Below, piece by piece: positions 45,883 to 54,876 of a stretch of 64,000 bases of DNA (its first letter is position 1; each line of letters starts with the position of its first letter). Origin of the DNA: Sphingobacterium faecium (GTDB taxonomy: Bacteria; Bacteroidota; Bacteroidia; Sphingobacteriales; Sphingobacteriaceae); assembly GCF_003054045.1 (NCBI RefSeq), contig NZ_QBKH01000006.1, positions 310,001-374,000 on the forward strand, in the 5' to 3' direction. The position numbers and the translations under genes are program-made. The notes beneath the pieces are model-generated. The model ran no database searches. It saw nothing but the letters and a program-made list of their open reading frames with translations, and had not been told where the DNA came from.

Positions 45883-46068
45883 TTAAGATTCGTCTTTTGT
45901 ATTTTTGACGAGTCCTATGCCCGAGAAAAAAAAGATTAGCCCAATGATACCTACTACGATAAAAGTGGTATATGCAGTGCTTTTATTGATTAATTCATAT
46001 CCAGTATAAATTAAAGCAATAATACCCAAAATAGTGAGTACGGTGCCGAAAACGCGTTTTACATTCAT
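45883..46068 (-). CDS. Small two-helix membrane protein, 61 aa
   Basis: The protein has 61 residues with two hydrophobic helices (VLTILGIIALIYTGYELI and FIVVGIIGLIFFFSGIGLV) joined by a short loop and a charged C-terminus. This resembles small DUF3185-like inner-membrane proteins found in Bacteroidota. Function unknown. A strong terminator lies downstream; the upstream region has no obvious promoter match. Confidence 0.75.
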   Translation of the reverse strand: MNVKRVFGTVLTILGIIALIYTGYELINKSTAYTTFIVVGIIGLIFFFSGIGLVKNTKDES

Positions 46069-46324
46069 TTTTTATATTTTATGTTATATAACAAGAGGCT
46101 TTGCTGGCTTTGCTGAAAAATTGTAAAACCAGATTTATTTTTGTTCTTCAATAATTTTATATTAGATGTGTAATTTTGGAATTAATGATGATCTATTTAT
46201 ATAACCTACGAACGAACGGAAAGTTTTAATTTGGGCTAATATGATTTTAGTAAAAGTATGATCTAATTAGATAGAGCCGATCATGACTGATCCATGCGCT
46301 AATTATAATAACAGCTTATTACCA

Positions 46325-46690
46325 TTAGTTTGGTAGTAAGCTGTTGATTTTCAATAGGATATCATCAAGATCAAAAGGTTTGGCTATAAAGCCATCTGCT
46401 CCGACTTCCATAGCAATCTTGTTGCCATCTCCACTTGCTGATAAAACGATTACAGGTAGTTGTTTTATTTCTGGGGTACTACGGATTGCTTTTAGTATCT
46501 GATCACCCGACAATACGGGCATCCATAGGTCCAATAATAGGACGTCTGGGGAGTGAATCATGATTTCTTTAATCACGTGAATACTATTAAGCTGAGGTAA
46601 AACTTCATAGCCCTCTAATTCAAGTAACATTTGAAGTACATCAAGTATTCCCTGATCATCATCACAAATCATTATTTTCTTACTATCCAT
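46325..46690 (-). CDS. Response regulator receiver, partner of the LOV kinase
   Basis: The 121-residue receiver domain has MICDDDQGILDVL, phospho-acceptor D54 in LLLDLWMP and K in IAKPFD. No output domain. It overlaps the end of the histidine kinase gene by 8 bases, so it is co-translated and the likely phosphate acceptor. The output must pass through a protein-protein contact or further relay. Confidence 0.92.
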   Translation of the reverse strand: MDSKKIMICDDDQGILDVLQMLLELEGYEVLPQLNSIHVIKEIMIHSPDVLLLDLWMPVLSGDQILKAIRSTPEIKQLPVIVLSASGDGNKIAMEVGADGFIAKPFDLDDILLKINSLLPN

Positions 46691-48209
46691 AGTTATTATT
46701 TTTCATGATTGGTAATGTAAAATTAAATGTCGACCCTTCACCGATCTCACTTTCGACCCATAAGGTTCCTTTATGGTTGACCACAATTTCATGAGATACA
46801 TATAAGCCTATTCCTAGACCTGGATATTTTTTTTGAATATCGCTTGCTCTAAAAAATCTTTCAAATATTTTGATCTTATCTTGGTGATTGATACCCATAC
46901 CATAATCTTTAACTGAAATTTTAACAAAATTTCCTACATTGTTGATATAAACTTCTACATTTTTTGATCCAGGAGCATACTTGATCGCATTGGAAATTAA
47001 ATTATTAATGACCTGTAATATTTGCATTTCGTCTCCAATCACAGTGGCATTTGTACAACCTGAGAAGGAGATATGATGTCCTGGTATAGCTACCGATAGG
47101 TTGTCAATTGCATCTTGTACGGTTTTATCAATTTCAAAAGGTTCCATATGCAATTCGATATTTCCAGAATGAATCTTTGATGTATCCAATAACTTAGAAA
47201 TAAGCTTATTTAGTTTTTCAATATACACAGAAACCTTATCAAGAGAAGTTGTAAACTTTTCTGGATTTTTAGCGGGGTCCATACGCTGAAGAAGTTGTAT
47301 AAGACTTTTTATGGTGGTAAGTGGAGTTTTTAATTCGTGGCTTGCTATAGAGAGAAAATCATCTTTCCGACGGTCTAATTCTTTTTTTTCTGTGATATCT
47401 TCTATTGCGATTAATATCCGGTCTTTATATTGTCCTTCCAGCTCTATTCGATATGCATTGAGTAACATTACTTTTTTTCCGATGTGTTGAAAATGATGTT
47501 CGACTTCGTAATCAGTAACTGGGTTGTTGGTGGGCAATATCTTTGTTAAAAGATCCTTTAAAGGATCGATATCCCATTGATGGTTTCCTAGCTCGAAAAG
47601 GACTTTACCAACGGTTTCTTCCTGGGTGACTTTAAATGTGCTTAGGAAATGATTATTGGCGCTTAATACTACGTAATTTGAGTCTAACACCAATAAGCTC
47701 TCTCTTACCGTTTGAATAATACTGGATAAGAAAGCTTCTTTTACCATAATCTCCTTCGTGCGTTCTCGTACTTTTTCTTCTATATAAGTTTTTTCTTCAC
47801 GCAATTCATATTCGACTCTTTTTCGCTCCGTTACATCGTGCTGCACACCGATAAAGTGGGTGACTAATCCTTCCTCATTTTTGACAGGTGAGATCAATAA
47901 TTCATTCCAAAACAATTGGCCGTTTTTTCGGTAATTTCTAATTTCAACCTTACACTCTTTTCCCTCTCTTATACTGTCTTTGAGTAATTGTCTTTCAGCT
48001 TGTGATCTGTCCTGAGCTTGTAAAAAGCGACAGTTATGACCGATTATTTCATCAGTTGAATAACCTGATATTTTTTCAAATGCGCTGTTGCAATAGATGA
48101 TTGGATTATCAGGTTGCAAATTATCGGTGATGATAATACCGGAGTTTGCCGAGTTTAACGCCTGGAGATATATATCGAGATTTTCATTTATCATATACTT
48201 TAATTTCAT
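46683..48209 (-). CDS. LOV-domain (blue-light) sensor histidine kinase
   Basis: The protein has 508 residues. Residues about 10-128 form a LOV-type PAS domain: GHNCRFLQ with C60 as the flavin-adduct cysteine, NYRKNGQLFWNELLISPV at 92-109, and IGVQHDVT with Q123. A coiled coil, a second PAS domain (about 160-275), HisKA with H291 in DFLSIASHELKTPLTTIKSL, and HATPase_c with NNLISNAIKYAP follow. Light forms a Cys-FMN adduct that should alter kinase activity. No transmembrane segments; cytosolic. Confidence 0.93.
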   Translation of the reverse strand: MKLKYMINENLDIYLQALNSANSGIIITDNLQPDNPIIYCNSAFEKISGYSTDEIIGHNCRFLQAQDRSQAERQLLKDSIREGKECKVEIRNYRKNGQLFWNELLISPVKNEEGLVTHFIGVQHDVTERKRVEYELREEKTYIEEKVRERTKEIMVKEAFLSSIIQTVRESLLVLDSNYVVLSANNHFLSTFKVTQEETVGKVLFELGNHQWDIDPLKDLLTKILPTNNPVTDYEVEHHFQHIGKKVMLLNAYRIELEGQYKDRILIAIEDITEKKELDRRKDDFLSIASHELKTPLTTIKSLIQLLQRMDPAKNPEKFTTSLDKVSVYIEKLNKLISKLLDTSKIHSGNIELHMEPFEIDKTVQDAIDNLSVAIPGHHISFSGCTNATVIGDEMQILQVINNLISNAIKYAPGSKNVEVYINNVGNFVKISVKDYGMGINHQDKIKIFERFFRASDIQKKYPGLGIGLYVSHEIVVNHKGTLWVESEIGEGSTFNFTLPIMKNNNYG

Positions 48210-48697
48210 GGTGTGAAGTCATTTCTAATCATAACTTCATCTTTAAAACTTAATATCTGTATGGTGATTTTACAAATATTATGCCTTTTCAAATAAATGA
48301 GTTAAAGTAATTTTTAAATTCGTGATCATTGGCATCTTCAATCATTGGCTTCAGAGTCGTTATTACGCCTTATATTTGATATTATATTTATTTTTATTAT
48401 TACTGTAATACAGTTTGTTATCATTTTTTTATTAAAATAATAGGCTGTAATCAGCTAAATTACATGATGTGCATAACCGTATTTCTTTTATTTATATAGC
48501 GTATTGCAGTCGCTAATACCCGTAGAAATTCTGAATAGAAACGTATTTGACGGTATGAAAATAAATTGGGAAATGAAAAAAATTTAGAATAGGATCACAT
48601 TAAATTTCCAGAATTCGTTGCTATAATATTTAATCTGGTTTTCTTTGAAATAATAATAATGTTAATATCTATATGAAACTTTTAAGTATAAAAATAG
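48210..48697. other. Intergenic region upstream of the LOV kinase
   Basis: AT-rich, no credible ORF or family match. It must contain the kinase promoter, but I see no exact TAnnTTTG box. Confidence 0.45.
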
Positions 48698-48892
48698 TTT
48701 AATCTACTAGATTACCTGTATTACCTTGGAATACTTTTTTTGATGCTTTTCGCTGAACCTGTCTCGAACTTCTTTAGTTTGACATCTTTGAGTTATGTTC
48801 AATTGATCATCTATCTTCTTATTGCTGGTACCAGTACTCTTTGGATGGACGTTTATAAATATTGGAATAGGTCGATAGTAATAAAAAAATGA
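48698..48892 (+). pseudogene. P-type cation ATPase C-terminal fragment
   Basis: A start-less frame of 64 codons ends at TGA 48890-48892. It reads as two membrane helices (LYYLGILFLMLFAEPVSNFF, then SYVQLIIYLLIAGTS) with LWMDVYKYWNR, resembling helices 9-10 and the WFEIYKW-like tail of Ca2+/cation-transporting P-type ATPases. Nothing upstream encodes the rest, so it looks like a relic of a deletion or rearrangement. The identification rests on pattern recall and needs a search. Confidence 0.45.
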
Positions 48893-49201
48893 TACAGTAT
48901 GCTGTCTCGGAACATTTTTTGATGTTTGAAGTCTTTAGGTAACTCAAAATTCATGAAGAATCTTATGATATGGAAGTACTGGCTCGATCACTTCGTGACA
49001 CATGATCATTATCTGTTATGCCAAATATAATTACTGTGTCTGGTGGATGTTAAAAAATAAAGTCAACATGGATCACACATTATATAACATTTTATTGTTT
49101 AAACTGTAATGACGTTATTTATTAGTGGCGACGAACTATTTTGGAATAGATGTTTTTGAGCTAGGGTGAAGTAGTATTGACGAACAAGAAATTTTGAAGA
49201 T
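48893..49201. other. Intergenic region upstream of the SDR-DUF2867 gene
   Basis: About 300 bases without a gene. Nothing is supported beyond the sequence needed for the promoter of the following gene. Confidence 0.4.
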
Positions 49202-50644
49202 ATGAAGATATTGTTAACGGGTGCTACAGGTTATATCGCACAGCGATTGCTTCCAGTATTACTTGAAAAGAAGCATCAGGTGGTCTGCTGCGTGCGTGAT
49301 CAGAATCGTTTTGATAAAAGCAAATATGAGGGGTTTGATTTTGAGGTGATAGAAGTAGACTTTTTAAAGAAGGATTTTCTGAATCATATTCCGCAGGATA
49401 TTGATGTTGCTTATTATCTCATGCACTCTATGTCATCTTCAGAAAATGATTTTACAGAAACTGAACTTCTTGTTGCTGATCATTTTAAAGCTTGTATGGA
49501 ACAAACAAGTGTTAAACAGGTTATTTTCTTAAGTGGTATCGTCAATAGTAAGCAGCTCTCGAAGCACTTACAATCTCGTCTGAACGTGGAAGAAAGATTG
49601 CATTCCAATCATTATGCTGTCACGACTTTACGGGCAGGTATTATCGTAGGTTCGGGTAGTGCGAGTTTCGAAATCATACGGGATTTGGTAGAAAAGCTGC
49701 CCATTATGATTGCACCAAAGTGGTTGATGACCAAATGCCAACCTATAGGAATTCGTGATGTACTCAGTTTTTTAGATGGGGTGATGATGCAGGAATATAC
49801 ATTTAACAAGGCTTATGATATTGGTGGACCGGAAGTATTGAGCTATAAAGATATGCTTCTTCGGTTTGCGCATGCTAGGGCGCTTAAAAGGTGGATATTT
49901 ACAGTACCTGTCATGACTCCGAAGCTTTCTTCTTACTGGCTTTATTTTGTGACTTCTACTTCTTATCCGCTTGCTAGTAGTTTGGTTGAGAGTATGCGCG
50001 TAGATGTTATAGCACAACCCAACGATCTTCAAGAAAAAATTAATATTCAACCCATGAGCTACGAAGTGGCTATTCAATTGGCTTTTGGAAAAATCGAACA
50101 GAATCAGGTTATATCGAGTTGGCGAGAGGCAATGAATATCGAAAGATATCCAGATCAATTTGTAAAACTGATAGAAGTTCCGCAAGATGGATGCTTTAAG
50201 GACATCAGATCTATGGAAGTGGCAGATCCCGATATTGTATTAAAACATATCTGGTCGATCGGTGGAAAAACTGGATGGTATTATGCAGACTGGTTATGGG
50301 GGATCCGTGGATTTCTGGATAAGTTAGTAGGGGGTGTTGGACTGCAACGGGGAAGGACAAATTCAGAGACCTTGTCTACAGGTAGTGTCATTGATTTTTG
50401 GAGAGTAATTTTAGCCGATAAGAAGGATCGTAGATTGTTGTTATATGCTGAGATGAAATTACCAGGTGAGGCATGGTTGGAGTTTAAAATTGATAAAAAT
50501 AATGTTTTTATCCAAACAGCCACTTTCCGTCCACTGGGTATTTCTGGTAGGTTGTACTGGTATGCTGTATTACCTTTTCATTCCTTTATTTTTAAAGGAA
50601 TGATGAAGAATATTGTTAAAGGTACTCATAAGAACAAGTCATAA
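49202..50644 (+). CDS. SDR family protein with C-terminal DUF2867 domain
   Basis: The 480-residue protein has an atypical SDR Rossmann N-terminal domain (LLTGATGYIAQRLLPVLLEK at 4-23; YLMHSM; VIFLSGIV) and a DUF2867 domain in about the last 150 residues (FKDIRSMEVADPDIVLKHIW, GGKTGWYYADWLWGIRGFL, PLGISGRLYWYAVLPFHSFI). Family members are uncharacterised; in several bacteria they sit beside light-response genes such as photolyases. The LOV kinase lies 1 kb away, consistent with, but not proving, a light-related role. Confidence 0.88.
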   Translation: MKILLTGATGYIAQRLLPVLLEKKHQVVCCVRDQNRFDKSKYEGFDFEVIEVDFLKKDFLNHIPQDIDVAYYLMHSMSSSENDFTETELLVADHFKACMEQTSVKQVIFLSGIVNSKQLSKHLQSRLNVEERLHSNHYAVTTLRAGIIVGSGSASFEIIRDLVEKLPIMIAPKWLMTKCQPIGIRDVLSFLDGVMMQEYTFNKAYDIGGPEVLSYKDMLLRFAHARALKRWIFTVPVMTPKLSSYWLYFVTSTSYPLASSLVESMRVDVIAQPNDLQEKINIQPMSYEVAIQLAFGKIEQNQVISSWREAMNIERYPDQFVKLIEVPQDGCFKDIRSMEVADPDIVLKHIWSIGGKTGWYYADWLWGIRGFLDKLVGGVGLQRGRTNSETLSTGSVIDFWRVILADKKDRRLLLYAEMKLPGEAWLEFKIDKNNVFIQTATFRPLGISGRLYWYAVLPFHSFIFKGMMKNIVKGTHKNKS

Positions 50645-50665
50645 GACTTCTTCCTTAAAAGTCTT
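50643..50665. terminator. Weak hairpin between convergent genes
   Basis: AAGACTT and AAGTCTT (7-bp arms) with a 9-base loop lie between the SDR-DUF2867 and the NTF2-like genes. There is no T-run, so its function is uncertain. Confidence 0.35.
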
Positions 50666-50689
50666 CTCATAGCATCTATCAAATGAAAT

Positions 50690-51109
50690 TTAATTACCGG
50701 TCGCTTGTCTGGCGATCAGCTTCCAGCCGTCTTTTTTTTCAATCCATACATTCGTAAATCGTCTGTTTTTCACTTTCCCGTCTTTAGCATACTCTTTTTC
50801 ACTCCCCATGACAATAGCTAAATCATCTTGGAAAGTAATTTTTTCAATACTCCGGTCAACTTTTGGAAAGACATGACCACTTTTCATAAGGGCTAATATA
50901 TCTTGAACACCGACGATCTTACCCATCGCATTGTTGACGACATACTTTTCTGTCCATATTGATTTTAATGCTGTTGTATCATTTTTATCCAAAAGAATTG
51001 TCCAATCTTTTTCTAGCTTTCTAATTTCATTTTCTTTATTATTTACCTGTCCTAATAATTGATTTGATAAACATACTAAACTGAATAGACTTAAGAATAA
51101 CTTCATCAT
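50690..51109 (-). CDS. NTF2-like (DUF4440/SnoaL-type) exported protein
   Basis: This 139-residue protein has a signal peptide (MMKLFLSLFSLVCLSNQLLGQ) and an NTF2-like fold (NEIRKLEKDWTILLDKNDTT, VWIEKKDGWKLIARQATGN), matching DUF4440. Such domains act as small-molecule binders or enzymes, in many pathways. The pocket residues are not diagnostic. Substrate unknown. Possible relation to the upstream sigma gene is untested. Confidence 0.85.
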   Translation of the reverse strand: MMKLFLSLFSLVCLSNQLLGQVNNKENEIRKLEKDWTILLDKNDTTALKSIWTEKYVVNNAMGKIVGVQDILALMKSGHVFPKVDRSIEKITFQDDLAIVMGSEKEYAKDGKVKNRRFTNVWIEKKDGWKLIARQATGN

Positions 51110-51464
51110 AATGGATTGGATTTAACAATTATTGTTTTTAAACTGCATTGAAAGTAATATAAAGGAGTTGTGCGACTCTTCTTGCTCGAAATATGATGGT
51201 AAAGTACAATTTTAAAATTTATAGTCGTGTTGTATCTTTAAAAAAGTCCAAATAAAAGTTGATTAATGCCATAATTATGGCATTCTTATAAAGATTTGCG
51301 CATCCATCACTCATTACATCATTATAGACTCTTTCTGTCATTATGGGCTTGATATGAAAGTGTGTTTTTTTCACGTACCTCATCAACTCCAGCTAAATCA
51401 CATAGGAATTATCGATTTGAAACTAATGAAGACTGGATATAAACTCACAAAACTATACCCTGTA
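51110..51464. other. Intergenic region, 355 bases
   Basis: Between the sigma factor and the NTF2-like gene, both on the minus strand. It is AT-rich and no ORF or structure could be supported. Confidence 0.4.
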
Positions 51465-51965
51465 CTATGATGATTGGTACATTTTTAATTTTTGTTGTAA
51501 AACTTTACGTGTCAAATGAATACGGGATTTAACTGTTCCCTCTGGAAGATTAAAGGTTTCTGCAATCTCGTGATACTTATAACCGTCTAAGTGTAAACGG
51601 AAGATCTCCGCATTTTCAACTGGAATGCTATTTAAAGCTTTTTGGATATCATCATGAATCATTTTGTATTCATTTGAATTGAAGGATGTGGTATCGAAAT
51701 GATCAGTATGGATACAATCTTCATATATCATATGCTTACGTCGTTCTCTTCGATATTGATTGATATAAATGTTTTTCATAATCACATATAACCAGGTCAT
51801 TAGTTTAGGATCATTGATAAAACTATGCACTGATTTAAGTGCTCTTATAAGAGTTTCTTGAATCAAATCTTCCTTTTCATCGTAATCAGACGTAAATTGA
51901 CTAGCGAAATGGTTCAATAATTGCCTTTTTTCTTTAAATAAGACATTTAAGTTTGCATTTTCCAT
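51465..51965 (-). CDS. ECF RNA polymerase sigma factor, RpoE-like
   Basis: The 166-residue protein has region 2 (DEKEDLIQETLIRALKSVHSF, TWLYVIMKNIYINQYRRERR) and region 4 (PVENAEIFRLHLDGYKYHEIAETFNLPEGTVKSRIHLTR). Unlike the other three sigma genes in the window it has no adjacent FecR or SusC gene, and a Shine-Dalgarno-like AGGGAGGT precedes the ATG. No anti-sigma gene is seen nearby, so the signal that controls it is unknown. Confidence 0.93.
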   Translation of the reverse strand: MENANLNVLFKEKRQLLNHFASQFTSDYDEKEDLIQETLIRALKSVHSFINDPKLMTWLYVIMKNIYINQYRRERRKHMIYEDCIHTDHFDTTSFNSNEYKMIHDDIQKALNSIPVENAEIFRLHLDGYKYHEIAETFNLPEGTVKSRIHLTRKVLQQKLKMYQSS

Positions 51966-52329
51966 ACTTACCTCCCTGTTATGATGAGTAGTACATTTAA
52001 TAACGCTTAAATCTTTGTAATAGTTTGATAGTGAATGTGCTATATTGTTTGTTTTCTAACTATACGTATAAATTCGTTCCAGGCATTTGTATGTAAATAG
52101 TCTTATTTTCATTTTATCCATGAGTTTATTTAAATTTCAAGCATTTTTTAGATCGCTATAATTTTTAAAACAGGTATTTATATCGTATGCTGCAGGAGCC
52201 TTCATTATTGCTTTAATGATACATAGGCATATGATTGCTCTAAATCATGTTTCTAGAAAAATATAAGGGTAAAAACTTAAGTTGTAAGAATGCGTGACCA
52301 TTTAGGGAATCAGAACTAGCAAGGAAATA
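51966..52329. other. Intergenic region upstream of the RpoE-like sigma gene
   Basis: AT-rich gap between the sigma gene start and the acidic-protein terminator. It should contain the sigma promoter. No ORF supportable. Confidence 0.4.
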
Positions 52330-52366
52330 AAAAAAGGAATGCAAATTGACTTGCATTCCTTTTTTT
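52330..52366. terminator. Bidirectional intrinsic terminator
   Basis: AAAAAAGGAATGCAA and TTGCATTCCTTTTTTT with a 6-base loop, flanked by A and T runs on both sides. It ends the acidic-protein transcript 33 bases after its stop and may also serve plus-strand transcription. Confidence 0.9.
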
Positions 52367-52398
52367 AGATTAATATCTAAATCAAGATAGTGGTTCTT

Positions 52399-52800
52399 CT
52401 ATAAGAAATTGCCATCATTGTCTTCTTCTTCAAGACCATCTTCTTCGATGTCGCGATCGTCATCGTCAAAAACTTCTTCCTCAGGATCACCCTCTAACAG
52501 ATCTTCCTTTGGATTGTCTATTTCTAATTCATCCTCCTCGGGATTTAATTTATCACTGTCTGGATCTACTCGATCGATTAAGCCATCTTCTTGATTTTCT
52601 CGTTCTATTGATTCATGTTCCGCATTGCCAACTTCTTGAAGCGGATCATATTGTCTAGAATCTTGTAATTGATTTTCAGATCCGTAATCTTGTTCCGATA
52701 AATTATTTTGTTTTGGAACGATCGAGTTACTATTTTCTAATATTACGTAAATGATCAGACCTAGTCTGTTTTTTGCGTTGCTTTTTTCAATTGTGATCAT
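52399..52800 (-). CDS. Acidic low-complexity protein with VILEN motif (paralog 2), unknown
   Basis: The 133-residue protein has N-terminal LGLIIYVILENSNS at residues 13-26, which aligns with LGFIVAVILENADQ of the neighbouring protein. The remainder is hydrophilic and strongly Asp/Glu-rich (EEEVFDDDDRDIEEDGLEEE). No signal peptide, transmembrane segment or domain is recognisable. The paralogous pair lies just after a PLP decarboxylase on the same strand. An acidic tail suggests binding of cations or basic partners. Function unknown. Confidence 0.75.
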   Translation of the reverse strand: MITIEKSNAKNRLGLIIYVILENSNSIVPKQNNLSEQDYGSENQLQDSRQYDPLQEVGNAEHESIERENQEDGLIDRVDPDSDKLNPEEDELEIDNPKEDLLEGDPEEEVFDDDDRDIEEDGLEEEDNDGNFL

Positions 52801-52935
52801 ATTTTGATTTTAGGGAATGGAATTTAAGATAAAGAGTAGGTTCTGCTAGCGTGTTTGTCACTTATTTAACGACCTAATTAGAATAGGGAATGCTGTAATT
52901 TTAATAATTACTTAATTACCTTAATAATTGTTGTG

Positions 52936-53385
52936 TTATTCCAATTCAAGATCATCTTTATCATCAATTTCTACTTCATCGATATCCTCTTGCTCAGGCA
53001 ATTCAACGGGCTCTTCTCTTGTGAGATCATCATTTTCTTCAATTGGAAGTTCTTCTTGGGGCTCACCTTGATCTATTTCATCTTGATCTTCATCGGGAAA
53101 TTCCACTGGATCTTCTGTATCTAAATCGCTATTGTTTGAAGTATTTTTTGTAGATTCTTGTCCATTGGATTGTGCATCATCATCCTCTGGTACAAAATTT
53201 GGATCTTCTAATTCTGGATCAGGATTTTCAGCAGGATTTTCTGATTGTTTTTGCTCGCGCAAATCATTCGGATTTTTTGGCGCACCATCAGGATTGTTGG
53301 TCTGTGATTGATCGGCATTTTCCAATATTACTGCAACAATAAAACCTAGTCCTCTTGTAGTGGTATTTTTTTGTTGTTTCATCAT
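52936..53385 (-). CDS. Acidic low-complexity protein with VILEN motif (paralog 1), unknown
   Basis: The protein has 149 residues: a basic start (MMKQQKNTTTRGLG), the hydrophobic FIVAVILENADQ, then an Asn/Asp/Glu/Pro-rich acidic tail (DEDQDEIDQGEPQEELPIEE and others). It shares the N-terminal LGxIxxVILEN motif with the next gene, and both have the same strand, spacing and composition, so they are tandem paralogs. No transmembrane or catalytic motif is clear. They may be secreted, surface or cation-binding proteins. None of this is established. Confidence 0.75.
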   Translation of the reverse strand: MMKQQKNTTTRGLGFIVAVILENADQSQTNNPDGAPKNPNDLREQKQSENPAENPDPELEDPNFVPEDDDAQSNGQESTKNTSNNSDLDTEDPVEFPDEDQDEIDQGEPQEELPIEENDDLTREEPVELPEQEDIDEVEIDDKDDLELE

Positions 53386-53493
53386 AACTGTCCTTTTTTA
53401 AATTAATCAATGTATAGAAAGAACAGACAACGTGCTGTAATAGTTGTTCCAATAAATACCTGAAATAAATGAATTAGTACGTCGTCGTTTTGA

Positions 53494-54876
53494 TTACTTA
53501 CGATAACCCAAAATTTTTAAAAGATGATCACTCGTTTGTTTATCAGAAAAGACAGTATATTGTAGATCATGGTGATCATCTCGATCAATGATGATATGTT
53601 TTGGGGAAGGAATAAGACAATGATTAGCCCCTCCAAAACCACTGAGAGCTTCTTGATATGCACCAGTATGTAGAAAGATGATATACTGTTCATGATCAGT
53701 ATCTGGCAGCATTATATATTCATTACGTCTAGTATTAGGATAATAATCCGAACTGTCACATGTTAATCCGCCAAGCAAGTATGGTTTATTATTTTCCTTT
53801 AAATTATTGATAGCAAATACGGGATACTGTTGTTGAATAGCCCATGTATCTGGGAGATGGGTAATAAAAGAACCATCAATAATAGCCCAATCTAGACGGT
53901 TTCCTGGTTTTTTTTCATTTATTTTAAAAATAGTAGCTGTGGCCTCTGCTACCGTACATTTACCGAATTCGGTCATAATATCTGGCTCTTGGACGCATTC
54001 TTCTGCACAGATGTTTTTAATGGTTGATACCAGATGTAGAACTAAAAGCGATAGGTCCAAGGTTTCACTTAATGAACTTCTAAATGGCATACCACCTCCG
54101 ATATCTAAAGTGCTCAGTCGGGGATTTAGTCTTTTCAATCGGCAGTAAAACCGAACAACTTCTTCTAACACATCCCAGTATTCATGGCCAGTATCCAATC
54201 CTTTTTCATTAAAGAAATGTAGTGTGGTGAGCGACACTTGATTGTTTGTTTTGATATCATGCTGGTAGTGATTAATGATATCTTCGGGTGATAGTCCAAA
54301 CCTTGACTTTTGATTATAGGATTTTAAAAATGTCAGGTTTATTCTCATTCCAATAGTTAAACAAGTCCTCGTGCTTATGTTTTCAAGATAATGGAAAAGT
54401 TCACTTTTACTATCGATGATAGGCATTACTGAACAATAGTCTTGCTGTATCAAAGATGAAATTCCAGTGAGATATTCAGGTGTCTTATAACCATTACAAA
54501 TGATCTTTGTACCCCGTTTTACAATGGCATCTTCAATCAAAGATTTGATTAAATCGATATCATATGCCGATGATATTTCAATACCAATATGGGATTGAAT
54601 AGCTTTCTCAAGAACATGCTTAAAATGAGAACTTTTTGTACAGTAATAGTATGTATATGTACCCTGGTAGTCAGTTTTTTGTATGGCTGCCTTAAAATAA
54701 AATTTCATCTCCTTTATTTTTTCTTCAATGTCGGGAAGAAAAGTAAATCGTAAAGGGGTTCCATTTTCTTTTGATAGCCTAAGTAAGTCAATATCTCTAT
54801 AAAATAATTTAAAATCTTTTATATCGAAGTCATCAGGTAGATCAATCACCTCCTGGATCAATGGTTGTTCTTTCAT
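53494..54876 (-). CDS. Fold-III PLP-dependent decarboxylase (arginine/DAP/ornithine decarboxylase-like)
   Basis: The 460-residue protein has an alanine-racemase-type barrel with likely PLP lysine K81 (YYYCTKSSHFKHV), the PLP-phosphate glycine loop LDIGGGMPF at 257-265, and C373-D374 in GLTCDSSDYY, the signature of arginine, ornithine and DAP decarboxylases. It is shorter than SpeA (about 630 residues) and lacks its extra domain. The substrate is therefore not fixed; polyamine or lysine-type products are likely. Two acidic proteins follow on the same strand. Confidence 0.8.
   Translation of the reverse strand: MKEQPLIQEVIDLPDDFDIKDFKLFYRDIDLLRLSKENGTPLRFTFLPDIEEKIKEMKFYFKAAIQKTDYQGTYTYYYCTKSSHFKHVLEKAIQSHIGIEISSAYDIDLIKSLIEDAIVKRGTKIICNGYKTPEYLTGISSLIQQDYCSVMPIIDSKSELFHYLENISTRTCLTIGMRINLTFLKSYNQKSRFGLSPEDIINHYQHDIKTNNQVSLTTLHFFNEKGLDTGHEYWDVLEEVVRFYCRLKRLNPRLSTLDIGGGMPFRSSLSETLDLSLLVLHLVSTIKNICAEECVQEPDIMTEFGKCTVAEATATIFKINEKKPGNRLDWAIIDGSFITHLPDTWAIQQQYPVFAINNLKENNKPYLLGGLTCDSSDYYPNTRRNEYIMLPDTDHEQYIIFLHTGAYQEALSGFGGANHCLIPSPKHIIIDRDDHHDLQYTVFSDKQTSDHLLKILGYRK

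Noticed and set aside
52409..52594. Serine-rich frame opposite the acidic protein gene
   Set aside because: Low-complexity mirror of the acidic codons; the acidic protein has a paralog next door, so that strand is real.
52399..53385. RiPP precursor interpretation of the acidic pair
   Set aside because: No leader-processing site, Cys or core peptide pattern, and no maturase gene nearby; only the conserved N-terminus is suggestive.
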